From the NCBI GenBank assembly GCA_963204715.1, contig CAUJHK010000038.1:1-47673 (forward strand): a stretch of DNA of 47,673 nt. Direction: 5' to 3'. A program made the translations under genes and the position numbers. Under the pieces are notes generated by a model, which saw only the letters and a list, made by a program, of their open reading frames with translations, was not told the DNA's origin and searched no databases. This document shows positions 16,735 through 25,468 of this stretch, one piece after another; the first letter of the stretch is position 1; each line of letters begins with the position of its first letter. The DNA is from Pseudomonadota bacterium. Lineage in GTDB: Bacteria > Pseudomonadota > Alphaproteobacteria > Micavibrionales > Micavibrionaceae.

Positions 16735-17262
16735 TTATTCGTTCACGCGGCCAATGGTCATCAAAATCTGTATGCCGTTGGGGCGGGGAGAATCGGAGGC
16801 GGTGACCAGAATTTTAACAGCGCCATTGATATCGCCCGCAAATTCGGTTTTGGTGATTTTATGCTCATCATCATGCTTTTCCTTAATCAGGCGGAAGCCT
16901 TTGGCGGATGAGAAGAAAGAATAGAGGGCGGCTTTGTATGCTTGGATGTCTGTTTTGTGAATGGCAATGCTGCACACGGTTTTAAATTGCGGGTTGGTGG
17001 TTAAAACAGCCGCACCATTCACGTTTGGCAGGCCAAAAACCTTGCCGCCATCAGGTGAAAATTTTCTGGCATCCTCGGGCGATATTTCGGGAAGTTTTTT
17101 TTCGGCGGCAAAGCTTTCAATGGTTTTTCCTTCTTTCAAAGCGCCCATGCAATAGCTGTCCATGTGATTGAACACGGCCTTTGCACTCGCCCCGCCTTGC
17201 GCCGCCATCACATGCAAGGGCATAAACAAAACCGCGCAAAAAACAATAAGGTGCTTCATCAT
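16735..17262 (-). CDS. Periplasmic protein resembling the NMCC_0638 family
   Basis: A 175-residue protein with a signal peptide, LIVFCAVLFMPLHVMA, cleaved near residue 20 (VMA-AQG). The mature part starts with AVFNHMDSYCMGALKEGKTIESFAAEKKLPEI and contains a second cysteine in FKTVCSIAI, so a disulphide is possible. The sequence recalls NMCC_0638-type secreted proteins of unknown function; this is a weak match by eye. It lies between hpf and ptsN on the same strand. Confidence 0.65.
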   Translation of the reverse strand: MMKHLIVFCAVLFMPLHVMAAQGGASAKAVFNHMDSYCMGALKEGKTIESFAAEKKLPEISPEDARKFSPDGGKVFGLPNVNGAAVLTTNPQFKTVCSIAIHKTDIQAYKAALYSFFSSAKGFRLIKEKHDDEHKITKTEFAGDINGAVKILVTASDSPRPNGIQILMTIGRVNE

Positions 17263-17308
17263 GAAAACACCTTATTGCAAAAGACATTCAACGTAAATTG
17301 GCGAAGGG

Positions 17309-17902
17309 TTATTTCCCCAGCTTTGTGGTTTTCCCATCAGGGTCTACCCAGCCGACATTTCCGTCTTTGCGCAAATACACCATGTTCAGGCCGCCATGCT
17401 GGGCATTGCGGAACATCAGGGCTGGCAGGCCAGACAAATCAAGGCGCATGGCTGCTTCGGAAGGTGACATGGTTTGAATCTGCGTGGTCATTTCCGCAAT
17501 CACAAGGTGGTCGGCCACTTCTTCTTCGTTGTCCTGTTCTGCGGTCAGGGTATAGTCTAGCGCAGGCAGGGGCGCAGATTCGGATGACACATCCTCGCTG
17601 CGCTCATGGTGGTCACGCAGGCGGCGTTTATAACGGCGCAGCTGTTTGGCCACTTTTGTGGCCGCACTGTCAAAGGACACATAGGGGTCGTTCTCTGTGG
17701 CGTCTGAAATCACCATAATGTCCTTGCCCACACGGATGGAGATGTGGGTTTTTGTAAAGGCATGGCCTTCTGGTGAAAATGTCACAATCGCCTCTATTGC
17801 GCGGTTGAAGTATTTTGCGTTCATATCCTCCAGCTTGCCTTCCACATGCGTGCGAAGGGCTTCGCCAAGATCCATTTGTTTGCCTTGTACGGTTAATTGC
17901 AT
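17309..17902 (-). CDS. hpf: Long-form ribosome hibernation promoting factor
   Basis: About 197 residues with an N-terminal S30AE domain (MQLTVQGKQMDLGEALRTHVEGKLEDM, then HISIRVGKDI) and a C-terminal dimerisation domain (VIAEMTTQIQTMSPSEAAMRLDLSGLPALMFRNAQHGGLNMVYLRKDGNVG). The long form dimerises 70S ribosomes into 100S particles. The ATG at 17902 has AAGGTG six bases ahead and the family N-terminus. An in-frame GTG at 17968 with AAGGAG ten bases ahead could add 22 residues. Upstream of hpf there is no rpoN; two orphan genes and a murI fragment separate them. Confidence 0.95.
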   Translation of the reverse strand: MQLTVQGKQMDLGEALRTHVEGKLEDMNAKYFNRAIEAIVTFSPEGHAFTKTHISIRVGKDIMVISDATENDPYVSFDSAATKVAKQLRRYKRRLRDHHERSEDVSSESAPLPALDYTLTAEQDNEEEVADHLVIAEMTTQIQTMSPSEAAMRLDLSGLPALMFRNAQHGGLNMVYLRKDGNVGWVDPDGKTTKLGK

Positions 17903-18046
17903 GGTTTCACCTTTTGTGTTTTTCATTATGAAGCCCGCCAAAGGACTGGGCACGCGCAAAAAAGCCACGTTGTGCCATCTCCTTAGGGGGTATAGATATA
18001 GTATAGTGCTTTTTGGTTAATAAAAAAAGGATGATGCTTTAAAATC

Positions 18047-18190
18047 ATGAAAAAAATTAAAAAGATAGGCGTGTTTGATTCAGGCCTTGGCGGGCTTTTT
18101 ATAGCACAATCAATAAGAAAACGCTCATTCTCCTGTATAATTACGTCTAACCAAATTTTAAAACGCCCGCCACATTGTGGATGGAATTAG
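18047..18190 (+). pseudogene. murI: Truncated start of glutamate racemase (murI remnant)
   Basis: A 47-codon frame starts MKKIKK and continues IGVFDSGLGGLFIAQSIR, which is the N-terminal motif of glutamate racemase including the catalytic-side D-S-G-x-G-G. After about codon 25 the similarity stops and unrelated residues run to a TAG. A real MurI has about 270 residues. The end overlaps the last codons of an unrecognised gene on the other strand. I read it as the leftover of a murI gene cut by insertion or deletion. The DNA shows the motif directly; the history is inferred. Confidence 0.7.
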
Positions 18191-18938
18191 CACGATACAT
18201 TTCATCCATAATTGTGCTGTCGTTGTCATTCGACGGAATTCCTGATGATTTATCAAATTTTCTTTTCAACCGTTCCCCATCTTCTTTGACCAACTGGCCT
18301 TGCATATGGTCTAAACGTGATAACACAGCCTTTTTCTCATTCTCATCACCCACATCGCAGGCGATTTTAAAATCCTGCGCCACTTCGTTTTCGCCAATCG
18401 CGATAAACACGGCCGTGATGGCCGCGTGGTGAATTTCACGCCCTGATAATTGTTCATCGCGCGGCAAATGTTTGTTATTCCCGCGAAGGCGTTTAATGGT
18501 GTCTGTGCGGATGGATTGGTAATAGGATAAGGGGTAGCCATTAATATCTTCCACACATTTGGCACGCAGAACGGCCTGAATTTCCTTGGAACGAAAAATG
18601 GATTCACTTGTTGCCCCACAAACAAAGGTCTTGATAGACCCGTCAATGTTCAGGCAGTAACGAATAGAAGAACTGATCCAGATTTTTTTCAAATCAGTGT
18701 CAGAATATCCTTCTATGAATCTTCGGTCTGGAATATCTAGAAATACTCCACCTTCTGTCTTAAAAACAGGATACATGCCGTTTTGTTCAGCAAATTTATG
18801 AGCCAAATTCCAGTTATCAAATTTTCCTTGACGGTCAATGCCAGCAAAAAGCATGGCCTTTCTAAACGATTCAAAAGATAGAATACGTAACTGCTTACGA
18901 TCATTGCTGTAAGTTGGTTGGGTCGGGTTCTGGGTCAA
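18147..18938 (-). CDS. Unrecognised 263-residue protein
   Basis: No family recognised. Soluble, charged protein; no signal peptide or membrane helix. Segments of note are SFESFRKAMLFAGIDRQGKFDNWNLA near the N-terminus, IWISSSIRYCLNIDGSIKTFVCGA, and SGREIHHAAITAVFIAIGENEVAQDFKIACDVGDENEKKAVLSRLDHMQGQL. The start is a TTG at 18938 with GGAG eight bases ahead; it lies 38 bases inside the upstream gene, so the two are probably coupled. AT-richer than the flanking housekeeping genes, which suggests acquisition. Confidence 0.65.
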   Translation of the reverse strand: MTQNPTQPTYSNDRKQLRILSFESFRKAMLFAGIDRQGKFDNWNLAHKFAEQNGMYPVFKTEGGVFLDIPDRRFIEGYSDTDLKKIWISSSIRYCLNIDGSIKTFVCGATSESIFRSKEIQAVLRAKCVEDINGYPLSYYQSIRTDTIKRLRGNNKHLPRDEQLSGREIHHAAITAVFIAIGENEVAQDFKIACDVGDENEKKAVLSRLDHMQGQLVKEDGERLKRKFDKSSGIPSNDNDSTIMDEMYRANSIHNVAGVLKFG

Positions 18939-19320
18939 TTTTTAATCTCCATTTACCGCGCCAATTTTCTTCAAAGTCTTTTTCAAGAGACGAAACGATA
19001 TGGTTATAAATTTTGTAAGTTAAATCAGAATCACCTAAAAAATTATCTTTAAGTTTTCCTAAAATCCATTTCTCAGAAATACCAATAACCGTTTGCCCTG
19101 TTACCTCATCTAAACTCATTTTGGCATTAAGCTTTACAGTCATAGAACCAAAAGAAGCAGTCATTCCAAGGTAATTACCCCATGATTCCTCTTCCAAAAT
19201 ATTAAACTTCACATCGGGCAAAACGCCATAGGACATTTTTCGTTTCATATCCTCGATGGCCAGTTCTTTTTGCCGTCTTTGGCTTTCTTCTGCAAGGTTC
19301 GCTACGTTTAACGGTATCAT
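18901..19320 (-). CDS. Unrecognised 139-residue protein
   Basis: No family recognised. The N-terminal 30 residues are charged and helical (NLAEESQRRQKELAIEDMKRKMSYG), followed by a beta-rich middle (GMTASFGSMTVKLNAKM, TVIGISEKW) and a tail ending in EPDPTNLQQ. It overlaps the next gene by 38 bases. The pair sits between rpoN and hpf, which are neighbours in most alphaproteobacteria. Confidence 0.6.
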   Translation of the reverse strand: MIPLNVANLAEESQRRQKELAIEDMKRKMSYGVLPDVKFNILEEESWGNYLGMTASFGSMTVKLNAKMSLDEVTGQTVIGISEKWILGKLKDNFLGDSDLTYKIYNHIVSSLEKDFEENWRGKWRLKIDPEPDPTNLQQ

Positions 19321-19493
19321 CGTTCATCTCTTAAAGTTCTTTGTGGAATGGCGCAAATAGTACCACAACAACCTTCAAGACAAAAGATTATTATCGCAAA
19401 TCATTTAAGAAATAATTAATGACAAATATTTTTAAAAAAACAAATAAAAACAAATGGTTAGTATATGATATCTTTATAGTAAGGGATAAAACT

Positions 19494-20954
19494 TTAACGC
19501 GCTTTTTGCTTCCTACGCTGGACGCTGGAAGGGATGTTCAGCATATCGCGGTATTTTGCAATGGTTCTGCGCGCGATATCAATGCCTTCTTTTTGCAGCA
19601 ATTCCACAAGCGCATCATCCGATAAAACATCATCTGGCTTTTCATCATCGACCAACGATTTAATCCGCGCCTTGATGGATTCAGAGGAGTAGGATGTGCC
19701 GTCTGCTGACACAAGGGCGGTGGAAAAGAAATATTTCAGCTCAAAAATACCGCGCGGCGTACCGATATATTTGTTGGTGGTCACGCGGGATACCGTGCTT
19801 TCATGCATATCAATAGCCTGCGCAATATCTTTAAGCGTCAGCGGCCTTAAAAATTCAATGCCGAAATTAAAAAAGGCGTCCTGCTGCTCCACCAGCTCAG
19901 AAGCCACTTTCAAGATGGTTTGCGCCCGCTGGTCGAGTGATTTGACAAGCCAGTTCGCGTTGTTCATCTGTGTGGTGATATATTCGCGGTCTTTCTTGTC
20001 CTTGGTGGAGTTTGACACCAGCGTGTAATACTCATTGTTGATAAGCACGCGGGGGAGGGTTTCGGTGTTCAGCTCCACGCGCCAGCCCCCACCCAGATGC
20101 TTGGCCTGCTTTTTCATCAAAACGTCGGGAATGGCCGTTTGCACAACCATATGGTCGAAGTCAGAGGCAGGCTTGGGGTTTAAGGATTTGATATCGCCTA
20201 TCATGTCCAGAAGATAGAGCGTGTTCACATCACATTTTTTGGCAAGCTCGTTCATGTCATGGCTGGCTAGCAAATGCAGGTTTTCCAAAAGCTTTCTCAT
20301 AGGCTCATCCAGCTTGCTTTGGTCTTCAAGCTGCAGGGCAAGGCAATCTTTCAAATCCTTGGCAAAGACGCCTGCGGGGGAAAACTTTCTAAGCTTGTCC
20401 ATCAGGGCTTCTATGCGCGCGCCTTCAGTGCCCAACTTTTGCGCCAGTGCTTGCGTGCCTTCGCGCAAATATCCTGCCTCATCCACCATATCAATCAACA
20501 AGGCGCCAATCATGCGGTCTTTGGGGTCATCAAAGGTTACGTTGAGTTGTTCCAAAAGGTGGTCGCGTAAAGTTTCTTGCTTGGCGAGGCTGCTTTCGAA
20601 GCCTTCATCCATGGAATCAAAATTGCGGTTGCCGCCCGCGCCCACTTGCGCGGTGCCTGCATCAAAATCAGATGTTGCGCCCGCGGCCTTGGTGTCTTCC
20701 CCGCTCCATTCCCCATCAAAATTATCTTCGAGGGAATCGCGCTCACCCTCTGCAGCATTCTCTTGAATCGGAGTTTCAGACTCGCCCTCGCTGGCCTGTT
20801 TTTCAAGAAGGGGGTTTTGCGCAATTTCAGAATCAATAAATTCGGCCAGCTCAACATTGTTCATCTGCAAAAGCTTGATAGCCTGTTGCAGTTGGGGGGT
20901 CATGACAAGGTTTTGTGACTGGCGCAGATCAAGGCGCTGGTTGATATTGCTCAT
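19494..20954 (-). CDS. rpoN: RNA polymerase sigma-54 factor
   Basis: A 486-residue sigma-54. The glutamine-rich activator-interacting region I starts MSNINQRLDLRQSQNLVMTPQLQQ; an acidic region II follows (about residues 60-115); the core-binding and DNA-binding parts come next, with DIAQAIDMHESTVSRVTTNKYIGTPRGIFELKYFFS and the RpoN box ARRTIAKYR close to the C-terminus. It directs transcription from -24/-12 promoters with AAA+ activators. It follows lptB by 64 bases. No clear ribosome site is seen. Confidence 0.97.
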   Translation of the reverse strand: MSNINQRLDLRQSQNLVMTPQLQQAIKLLQMNNVELAEFIDSEIAQNPLLEKQASEGESETPIQENAAEGERDSLEDNFDGEWSGEDTKAAGATSDFDAGTAQVGAGGNRNFDSMDEGFESSLAKQETLRDHLLEQLNVTFDDPKDRMIGALLIDMVDEAGYLREGTQALAQKLGTEGARIEALMDKLRKFSPAGVFAKDLKDCLALQLEDQSKLDEPMRKLLENLHLLASHDMNELAKKCDVNTLYLLDMIGDIKSLNPKPASDFDHMVVQTAIPDVLMKKQAKHLGGGWRVELNTETLPRVLINNEYYTLVSNSTKDKKDREYITTQMNNANWLVKSLDQRAQTILKVASELVEQQDAFFNFGIEFLRPLTLKDIAQAIDMHESTVSRVTTNKYIGTPRGIFELKYFFSTALVSADGTSYSSESIKARIKSLVDDEKPDDVLSDDALVELLQKEGIDIARRTIAKYRDMLNIPSSVQRRKQKAR

Positions 20955-21018
20955 GGGGTTATTGTATCACGGGGCAGGGCAAGGTCAAAGGTTTGAAGGC
21001 GGTAAAAGGGGGGGTGGG

Positions 21019-21762
21019 CTAAAGCGAAAAGCTGTCGCCCAGATAGACGCGTTTGACATCCTCGCTGGCAATAATTTCGTCGGCCGTGCCTTCCATCAAC
21101 ACCTTGCCATCATGCAAAATATAGGCGCGATCGACAATATCAAGACAGTCCCGCACGTTGTGGTCGGTGATGAGAACACCAATCCCCTTGGTTTTTAGGT
21201 ATTTGATAAGGGTTTTGATTTCGCCAACGGCAATGGGGTCAATCCCCGCCAAAGGCTCATCCAAAAGCATGAATTGCGGGCGGCAGGCCAGTGCGCGGGC
21301 AATCTCCACGCGGCGACGCTCCCCGCCCGATAAGGCTATGGCGGGCGTCCTGCGCAGGTGCGAGATGTGGAATTCGCCCAAAAGCTCTTCCAAAAGATGT
21401 TCTTGTTCTTCTTCGCTCAGGCTTTGCGCCTGCAAAACGGCTCGGATATTGTCTTCGACGTTCAGCCCGCGAAAGATAGAGCTTTCTTGTGGCAGATACA
21501 CCATGCCCATGCGGGCGCGGCGGAACATGGGCAGCGTGGTGATATCCTGCCCATCGAGCATAATCTCCCCCGCATCGGCGTGAGAGAGACCCGTGATAAT
21601 GTAAAAGGAGGTTGTTTTGCCTGCGCCGTTCGGGCCCAAAAGCGCAACCGCTTCCCCGCGCTGGACATTCAGGCTGACATCCCGCAACACAGGTCGTTTT
21701 TTATAGCTTTTGGCCAGATGTTTTGCGACCAGCCCTTTGGAAACTTCTTTTAAATAAACCAC
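21019..21762 (-). CDS. lptB: LPS export ABC ATPase
   Basis: A 247-residue ABC ATPase that powers LPS transport with LptF and LptG (encoded at 41-43 kb). Walker [10 protein letters not shown] is at residues 43-51, the Q loop in YLPQESSIF, the signature [15 protein letters not shown], Walker B FMLLDEP, and the switch histidine in LITDHNVRD. The start is GTG with GAGA seven bases ahead, ten bases after the lptA stop. Confidence 0.97.
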   Translation of the reverse strand: MVYLKEVSKGLVAKHLAKSYKKRPVLRDVSLNVQRGEAVALLGPNGAGKTTSFYIITGLSHADAGEIMLDGQDITTLPMFRRARMGMVYLPQESSIFRGLNVEDNIRAVLQAQSLSEEEQEHLLEELLGEFHISHLRRTPAIALSGGERRRVEIARALACRPQFMLLDEPLAGIDPIAVGEIKTLIKYLKTKGIGVLITDHNVRDCLDIVDRAYILHDGKVLMEGTADEIIASEDVKRVYLGDSFSL

Positions 21763-21771
21763 GTTTAATCT

Positions 21772-22827
21772 CTAATATGCTACGCGAGGGCTCACCCTAG
21801 CAGGCGCGGATGCCCCCGCAAAGGGGGAATCAGTGGACGTTTGCGCTTTGGGGGGTGCTACTGGCGGGTTTGCAGGGCTTTGCGGCTCTGCTACAGGGGC
21901 GGTCGCAGGGGCTGTTTGCGTCACGGGCGCGGTTTTTGGGGCTGCAGGCGTGGTGGCGGGCGCAGATTGCGGTTTTGCTGTCTTTTTGTCTGAAGGGTAG
22001 AAAACCCCGCGCACCCGCTCGCCCTGCTTGTCAGACCCAAACATTTTGCTCACGTTGGTGGTCAGGTTCACTTCGGCCCTCGCGCCTTCCAGTACGTTTT
22101 TGTCCCGCTCCACCCGCACCTTGCCAATCAGCTCTGCGGTGTTGGTTGCGGCCTTGTAAATGGCTCTTTGTCCATAGAGGGTTTCTGTGGGCGTTTTGAT
22201 TATGACGTTGCCGTCCGCTTCCAGCCTGTCCAGTGCGCCAGACCCGCCCAGGGGGCTTGTGCCTCCTCCTTGCGTTGCGGACGGTTTTGCTGCGCTACCA
22301 TCCTCTTTAAAAAAGGCCGTGATGGTGCTGGCGGTCAAAGTGTCATTGGCTCTTATAACCTTGGCATGGCCCACCGCGCGGGCCTTTTTTTCATTGGCAA
22401 AATATTCCATTTTTTCAACGGCGGTGACGGTCTGGTCAGGGGATACCAGCTTTAAATTGCTGCCCGTCAATGTGGCAACGCCCGTGTCCACGTCATAGAC
22501 GCCCATGTCACCATAGGCCGTGTTTTTGTCATCGGCGATGGTGACATTTCCTTGTGCGCTCAACTGCCAAATTTCCATGGATGATGTTGCGCCCTCGCGG
22601 TAGTCGGCGGTTAAAAGATCAGACTTTATGGTGACGCTGTCTTGCGTGACCACAACATTTTCACGTGCCACATATTGCTTGTCGTTGCGCATCCAGTCCA
22701 CGCTCTTGCTGGCGGTAATTTCAATGGGCTGGCCAGCATTGGAGGGGGCTTCTTGCGCATGGCTAATGCTGCAGCAAAAAAGGGCAGGCAATGCACAAAA
22801 CCATATAAAATAAGAGGGTAATCTCAT
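21772..22827 (-). CDS. lptA: LPS transport periplasmic protein, long version
   Basis: A 351-residue protein with a signal peptide ending near SHAQEA. Two beta-jellyroll (OstA-type) units are readable: QPIEITASKSVDWMRNDKQYVARENVVV and a later repeat with RLEADGNVIIKTPTETLYGQRAIY. LptA bridges the periplasm between LptC and LptD. It is much longer than the roughly 185-residue E. coli protein, with an inserted linker (PSATQGGGTSPLGGSGA) and a Pro/Ala/Thr-rich tail of about 70 residues (residues 275-345). The ATG overlaps the lptC stop as ATGA. Confidence 0.9.
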   Translation of the reverse strand: MRLPSYFIWFCALPALFCCSISHAQEAPSNAGQPIEITASKSVDWMRNDKQYVARENVVVTQDSVTIKSDLLTADYREGATSSMEIWQLSAQGNVTIADDKNTAYGDMGVYDVDTGVATLTGSNLKLVSPDQTVTAVEKMEYFANEKKARAVGHAKVIRANDTLTASTITAFFKEDGSAAKPSATQGGGTSPLGGSGALDRLEADGNVIIKTPTETLYGQRAIYKAATNTAELIGKVRVERDKNVLEGARAEVNLTTNVSKMFGSDKQGERVRGVFYPSDKKTAKPQSAPATTPAAPKTAPVTQTAPATAPVAEPQSPANPPVAPPKAQTSTDSPFAGASAPARVSPRVAY

Positions 22828-23528
22828 GGTGTTTTTCCTTTGGACTCAAACATATTATTGGTGCTTTTCAAAACAATGCGGGCAGGGCCTGTAAAGACAA
22901 TGATTCCTTGTTCCTCATCGCCTTCCAGCCCTTTGGCTTCAAGCGTGCCAGCAGTGCCCTCCACCAAAACATCTTTGGCGGAATAGGCTTTGCGGGCTTG
23001 CATGTCCACCCGCAATTCAGGGGTTTTCAAGACATAACCTTCGGAGTAATGTAGTTCAACATCCCCCGACAGGTTTAGCTTTTTGGTCTTTTGCTCATAC
23101 ACGCCGTTTAAGGCTTTGGCATCCAGCGTTGTGTTGTTGTTTTGCGTTAAGGTCGCCGTGGGGTTTTGCAAATCCAGCAAATCAGGGCTTGTGCGGCTTT
23201 GTGTGGCTTTGTCCGCGCTCACGCTGTAGGGCTGGTTTTTGTCATCGACACTGTTGAACACGGGTTTGACCAGTTCGTTTTCAATGTTCTGGGAGGCGGG
23301 GATAACATCTTCCTTTTTCAAAGGCGCAACTTTTTGCCCGCCCTCATTCCATGTCAGGATAATAACGGTCATAACAAGGGCTATAAAGGGCAGGATAAAG
23401 CGCAGGTTTTTAATGATTTTTGATCGCCTGCCCGTCAGGGCGGTGCGGCGGTGCGCCTCCACCGAAAGCTGGCTTAAACGCCCGTCGGGTGTTTTGGTGG
23501 TTTCATCCAAATCAAGGTCATCATTCAT
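22824..23528 (-). CDS. lptC: LPS export protein LptC
   Basis: A 234-residue bitopic protein. The basic region TGRRSKIIKNLR is followed by a helix (FILPFIALVMTVIILTW at about 48-64) and a beta-jellyroll periplasmic domain with QPYSVSADKATQ, LNLSGDVELHYSEGYVLKTPELRVDM and a terminal MFESKGKTP. It docks LptA onto the LptBFG complex. Its end overlaps lptA by four bases. Confidence 0.9.
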   Translation of the reverse strand: MNDDLDLDETTKTPDGRLSQLSVEAHRRTALTGRRSKIIKNLRFILPFIALVMTVIILTWNEGGQKVAPLKKEDVIPASQNIENELVKPVFNSVDDKNQPYSVSADKATQSRTSPDLLDLQNPTATLTQNNNTTLDAKALNGVYEQKTKKLNLSGDVELHYSEGYVLKTPELRVDMQARKAYSAKDVLVEGTAGTLEAKGLEGDEEQGIIVFTGPARIVLKSTNNMFESKGKTP

Positions 23529-23557
23529 GCCCTATTGTGTTACCCCAAATAATAGGG

Positions 23558-24568
23558 TCAGGCAACGCCGCGTTGCAGGCAGTCTTGCAAACGGATCAGG
23601 CCGCACAGCCCGCCATTGTCGTCGACTACGACAAGGCTGGTGATATAGTGACCAGGTATTTTGGTCATGATGTTCAAGGCCTCTACGGCCAGCGCGCCCT
23701 GCTTGATAAATTTGGGAGAGGTGCTCATAATGTCGTGCGCTGATTTTTGCAGCAAATCTGCCGCCATGTGGCGTTTTAAATCGCCGTCCGTGACAATACC
23801 CTTTAAGGCTTCGCCCTCCATAATCAAAACACAGCCAAGGTTTTTTTGCGTCAGTTGCACAATCACATCCTGCATCTTGGCGGTGGGGGGCAAAATAGGC
23901 AAAGCGTCTTTTTTGTGCATGATGTCGGCCACGGTCAAAAGCTTCTGGCCCAGCTTACCGCCGGGGTGGAAGACGCGAAAATCTTCTGGTGTTAAGCCCA
24001 TTCTTTGCAGCAATGCCACGGCCAGAGCATCCCCCATCGCCATCATCATGGTGGTGGAGGTTGTGGGCGCAAGACCATTGGGGCACGCTTCGGGAGATCT
24101 AGGCAGCAGCAAAACAATATCCGCATGTCTGGCAAGGTTGCTTGTCGGCTTGCTGGTCATGGCAATAAGCTTGATGCCAAAGCGGCGGGTGTAATGGATA
24201 AGGTCTGATAACTCCGCATTCTCGCCTGAATAAGAAAGCATCAAAACAACATCCCCTTCCATCACCATGCCAAGGTCGCCATGGCTGGCTTCACCAGGGT
24301 GCACAAAGTGTGAGGGCGTGCCTGTAGAGGCCAGCGTGGCCGTTATCTTCTTGCCCACATGGCCGCTTTTACCAATGCCTGCAACAATAAGCCGCGCGCG
24401 GCGCTCCATTTTCATGGTGTGGATGGCATCGACGGCTTGCACAAAATTTTGGTCAAGAGACTCGGCAAGGTCTTTTAAGCCTGCCATCTCGGTTAAAATA
24501 GCCGTGCGGCCAACCTCAAGGTCGGCCTCATGTTGCGCTGTGTTTTTAGTGTGCGAAGATGTCGACAT
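23558..24568 (-). CDS. kdsD: Arabinose 5-phosphate isomerase
   Basis: About 336 residues; makes arabinose 5-phosphate from ribulose 5-phosphate, the first step of Kdo synthesis. The SIS domain spans roughly residues 40-190 (RLIVAGIGKSGHVGKKITATLASTGTPSHFVHPGEASHGDLG), followed by two CBS domains (MHKKDALPILPPTAKMQDVI and LGCVLIMEGEALKGIVTDGDLKRHM; the second ends CGLIRLQDCLQ). The ATG at 24568 lies 23 bases inside the end of rnd. The gene opens the LPS block. Confidence 0.95.
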   Translation of the reverse strand: MSTSSHTKNTAQHEADLEVGRTAILTEMAGLKDLAESLDQNFVQAVDAIHTMKMERRARLIVAGIGKSGHVGKKITATLASTGTPSHFVHPGEASHGDLGMVMEGDVVLMLSYSGENAELSDLIHYTRRFGIKLIAMTSKPTSNLARHADIVLLLPRSPEACPNGLAPTTSTTMMMAMGDALAVALLQRMGLTPEDFRVFHPGGKLGQKLLTVADIMHKKDALPILPPTAKMQDVIVQLTQKNLGCVLIMEGEALKGIVTDGDLKRHMAADLLQKSAHDIMSTSPKFIKQGALAVEALNIMTKIPGHYITSLVVVDDNGGLCGLIRLQDCLQRGVA

Positions 24569-25157
24569 CCGCCCAGCCTTCCAAATCCAGTTGTGCGCGC
24601 ACAGGCAAAAAGTCGAAGATAGATTGCGCCAGTTCTGTGCGGTTTTCACGCGCCAGCATATCGTCCAGCCGCGCCTTTATTTTGTGCAAGTACAAAACAT
24701 CGCTCGCAGCATAGGCCAACTGGTCTTGTGACAAATCAGCCGCGCCCCAGTCGGAAGATTGCTGCTGTTTGCTCAGCTCAACGCCAGCAAGCTCTTTGCA
24801 CAATTCCTTTAGGCTGTGGCGGTCTGTAAAGGTGCGGGTCAGGCGGGAGGCAATTTTTGTGCAGTAAACAGGGCTGCAATCCACGCCCAGATACGCCTTG
24901 ATGGAAGCAATATCAAACCGTGCGAAGTGGAACAGCTTTAAAGTTTTCGGGTTGTTCAGCACGGCCTTTAAGTTTGGCGCGTCATACTCGCCTGCCGCAA
25001 ACTGCACAAGGTGCGCGTTTCCATCCCCTGATGACAGCTGGATCAGGCATAAACGATCACGCACGGGGTTTAATCCCATGGTTTCAGTGTCAATCGCAAT
25101 AGAGGGTCCAAGGTCAAGAGCTCTGGGGATGTCGCCTTTATGCAGTGTGATGGTCAT
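24546..25157 (-). CDS. rnd: Short RNase D-type 3'-5' exonuclease
   Basis: About 203 residues, only the DEDD exonuclease domain without HRDC repeats. Motif I is SIAIDTETMGL, motif II HFARFDIASIKAYLG and motif III YAASDVLYLHKIKARL, with the Tyr of the DEDDy class. RNase D trims tRNA 3' ends; the short alphaproteobacterial form is less well studied. It begins only 19 bases downstream of the tRNA-Leu 3' end and has a poor ribosome site. Its end overlaps kdsD by 23 bases. Confidence 0.9.
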   Translation of the reverse strand: MTITLHKGDIPRALDLGPSIAIDTETMGLNPVRDRLCLIQLSSGDGNAHLVQFAAGEYDAPNLKAVLNNPKTLKLFHFARFDIASIKAYLGVDCSPVYCTKIASRLTRTFTDRHSLKELCKELAGVELSKQQQSSDWGAADLSQDQLAYAASDVLYLHKIKARLDDMLARENRTELAQSIFDFLPVRAQLDLEGWADVDIFAH

Positions 25158-25176
25158 GACTTGCTTTCTGTTTTTG

Positions 25177-25263
25177 TGGTGCCCATGAGAGGACTCGAAC
25201 CTCCACGACCTTGCGATCACCAGCACCTGAAGCTGGCGCGTCTACCAATTCCACCACATGGGC
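25177..25263 (-). tRNA. tRNA-Leu (anticodon CAG), CCA encoded
   Basis: Read on the minus strand: acceptor stem GCCCATG pairs with CATGGGC, the D arm contains GGTGGAATTGGTAGAC, the anticodon stem CCAGC/GCTGG encloses the loop TTCAGGT with anticodon CAG, a variable arm follows as in class II tRNAs, and the T arm holds GGTTCGAGTCC. ACCA is encoded at the 3' end. It decodes CUG. Confidence 0.95.
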
Positions 25264-25278
25264 CAAACGTGGTTGTTT

Positions 25279-25305
25279 TTTATAACAAGGGACAATCTAT
25301 GTCAA
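25279..25305 (-). promoter_or_regulatory. Promoter of tRNA-Leu
   Basis: On the minus strand TTGACA (25305-25300) and TATAAA (25284-25279) are 15 bases apart, shorter than the ideal 17. The predicted start lies about ten bases before the tRNA. Confidence 0.55.
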
Positions 25306-25468
25306 ACCCTTGTTTTTACGTGGTTGAAAGTTAAAAAGTCGTTATTTCGTAAAGTAAAGAAGTGGGCTTCTGGGCTTAAAATAAGCAAATCTTTCATTTA
25401 TTTTTTACCATTCGCAGGTCACAATGGTCAAAGCTCTATCAAGCCTTTTTGCCGTTCGGAAACTTCTC

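Noticed and set aside
19405-19419. TTAA-N7-TTAA downstream of rpoN
   Set aside because: The stretch is almost pure AT and has no promoter or start with which to connect; chance is likely.
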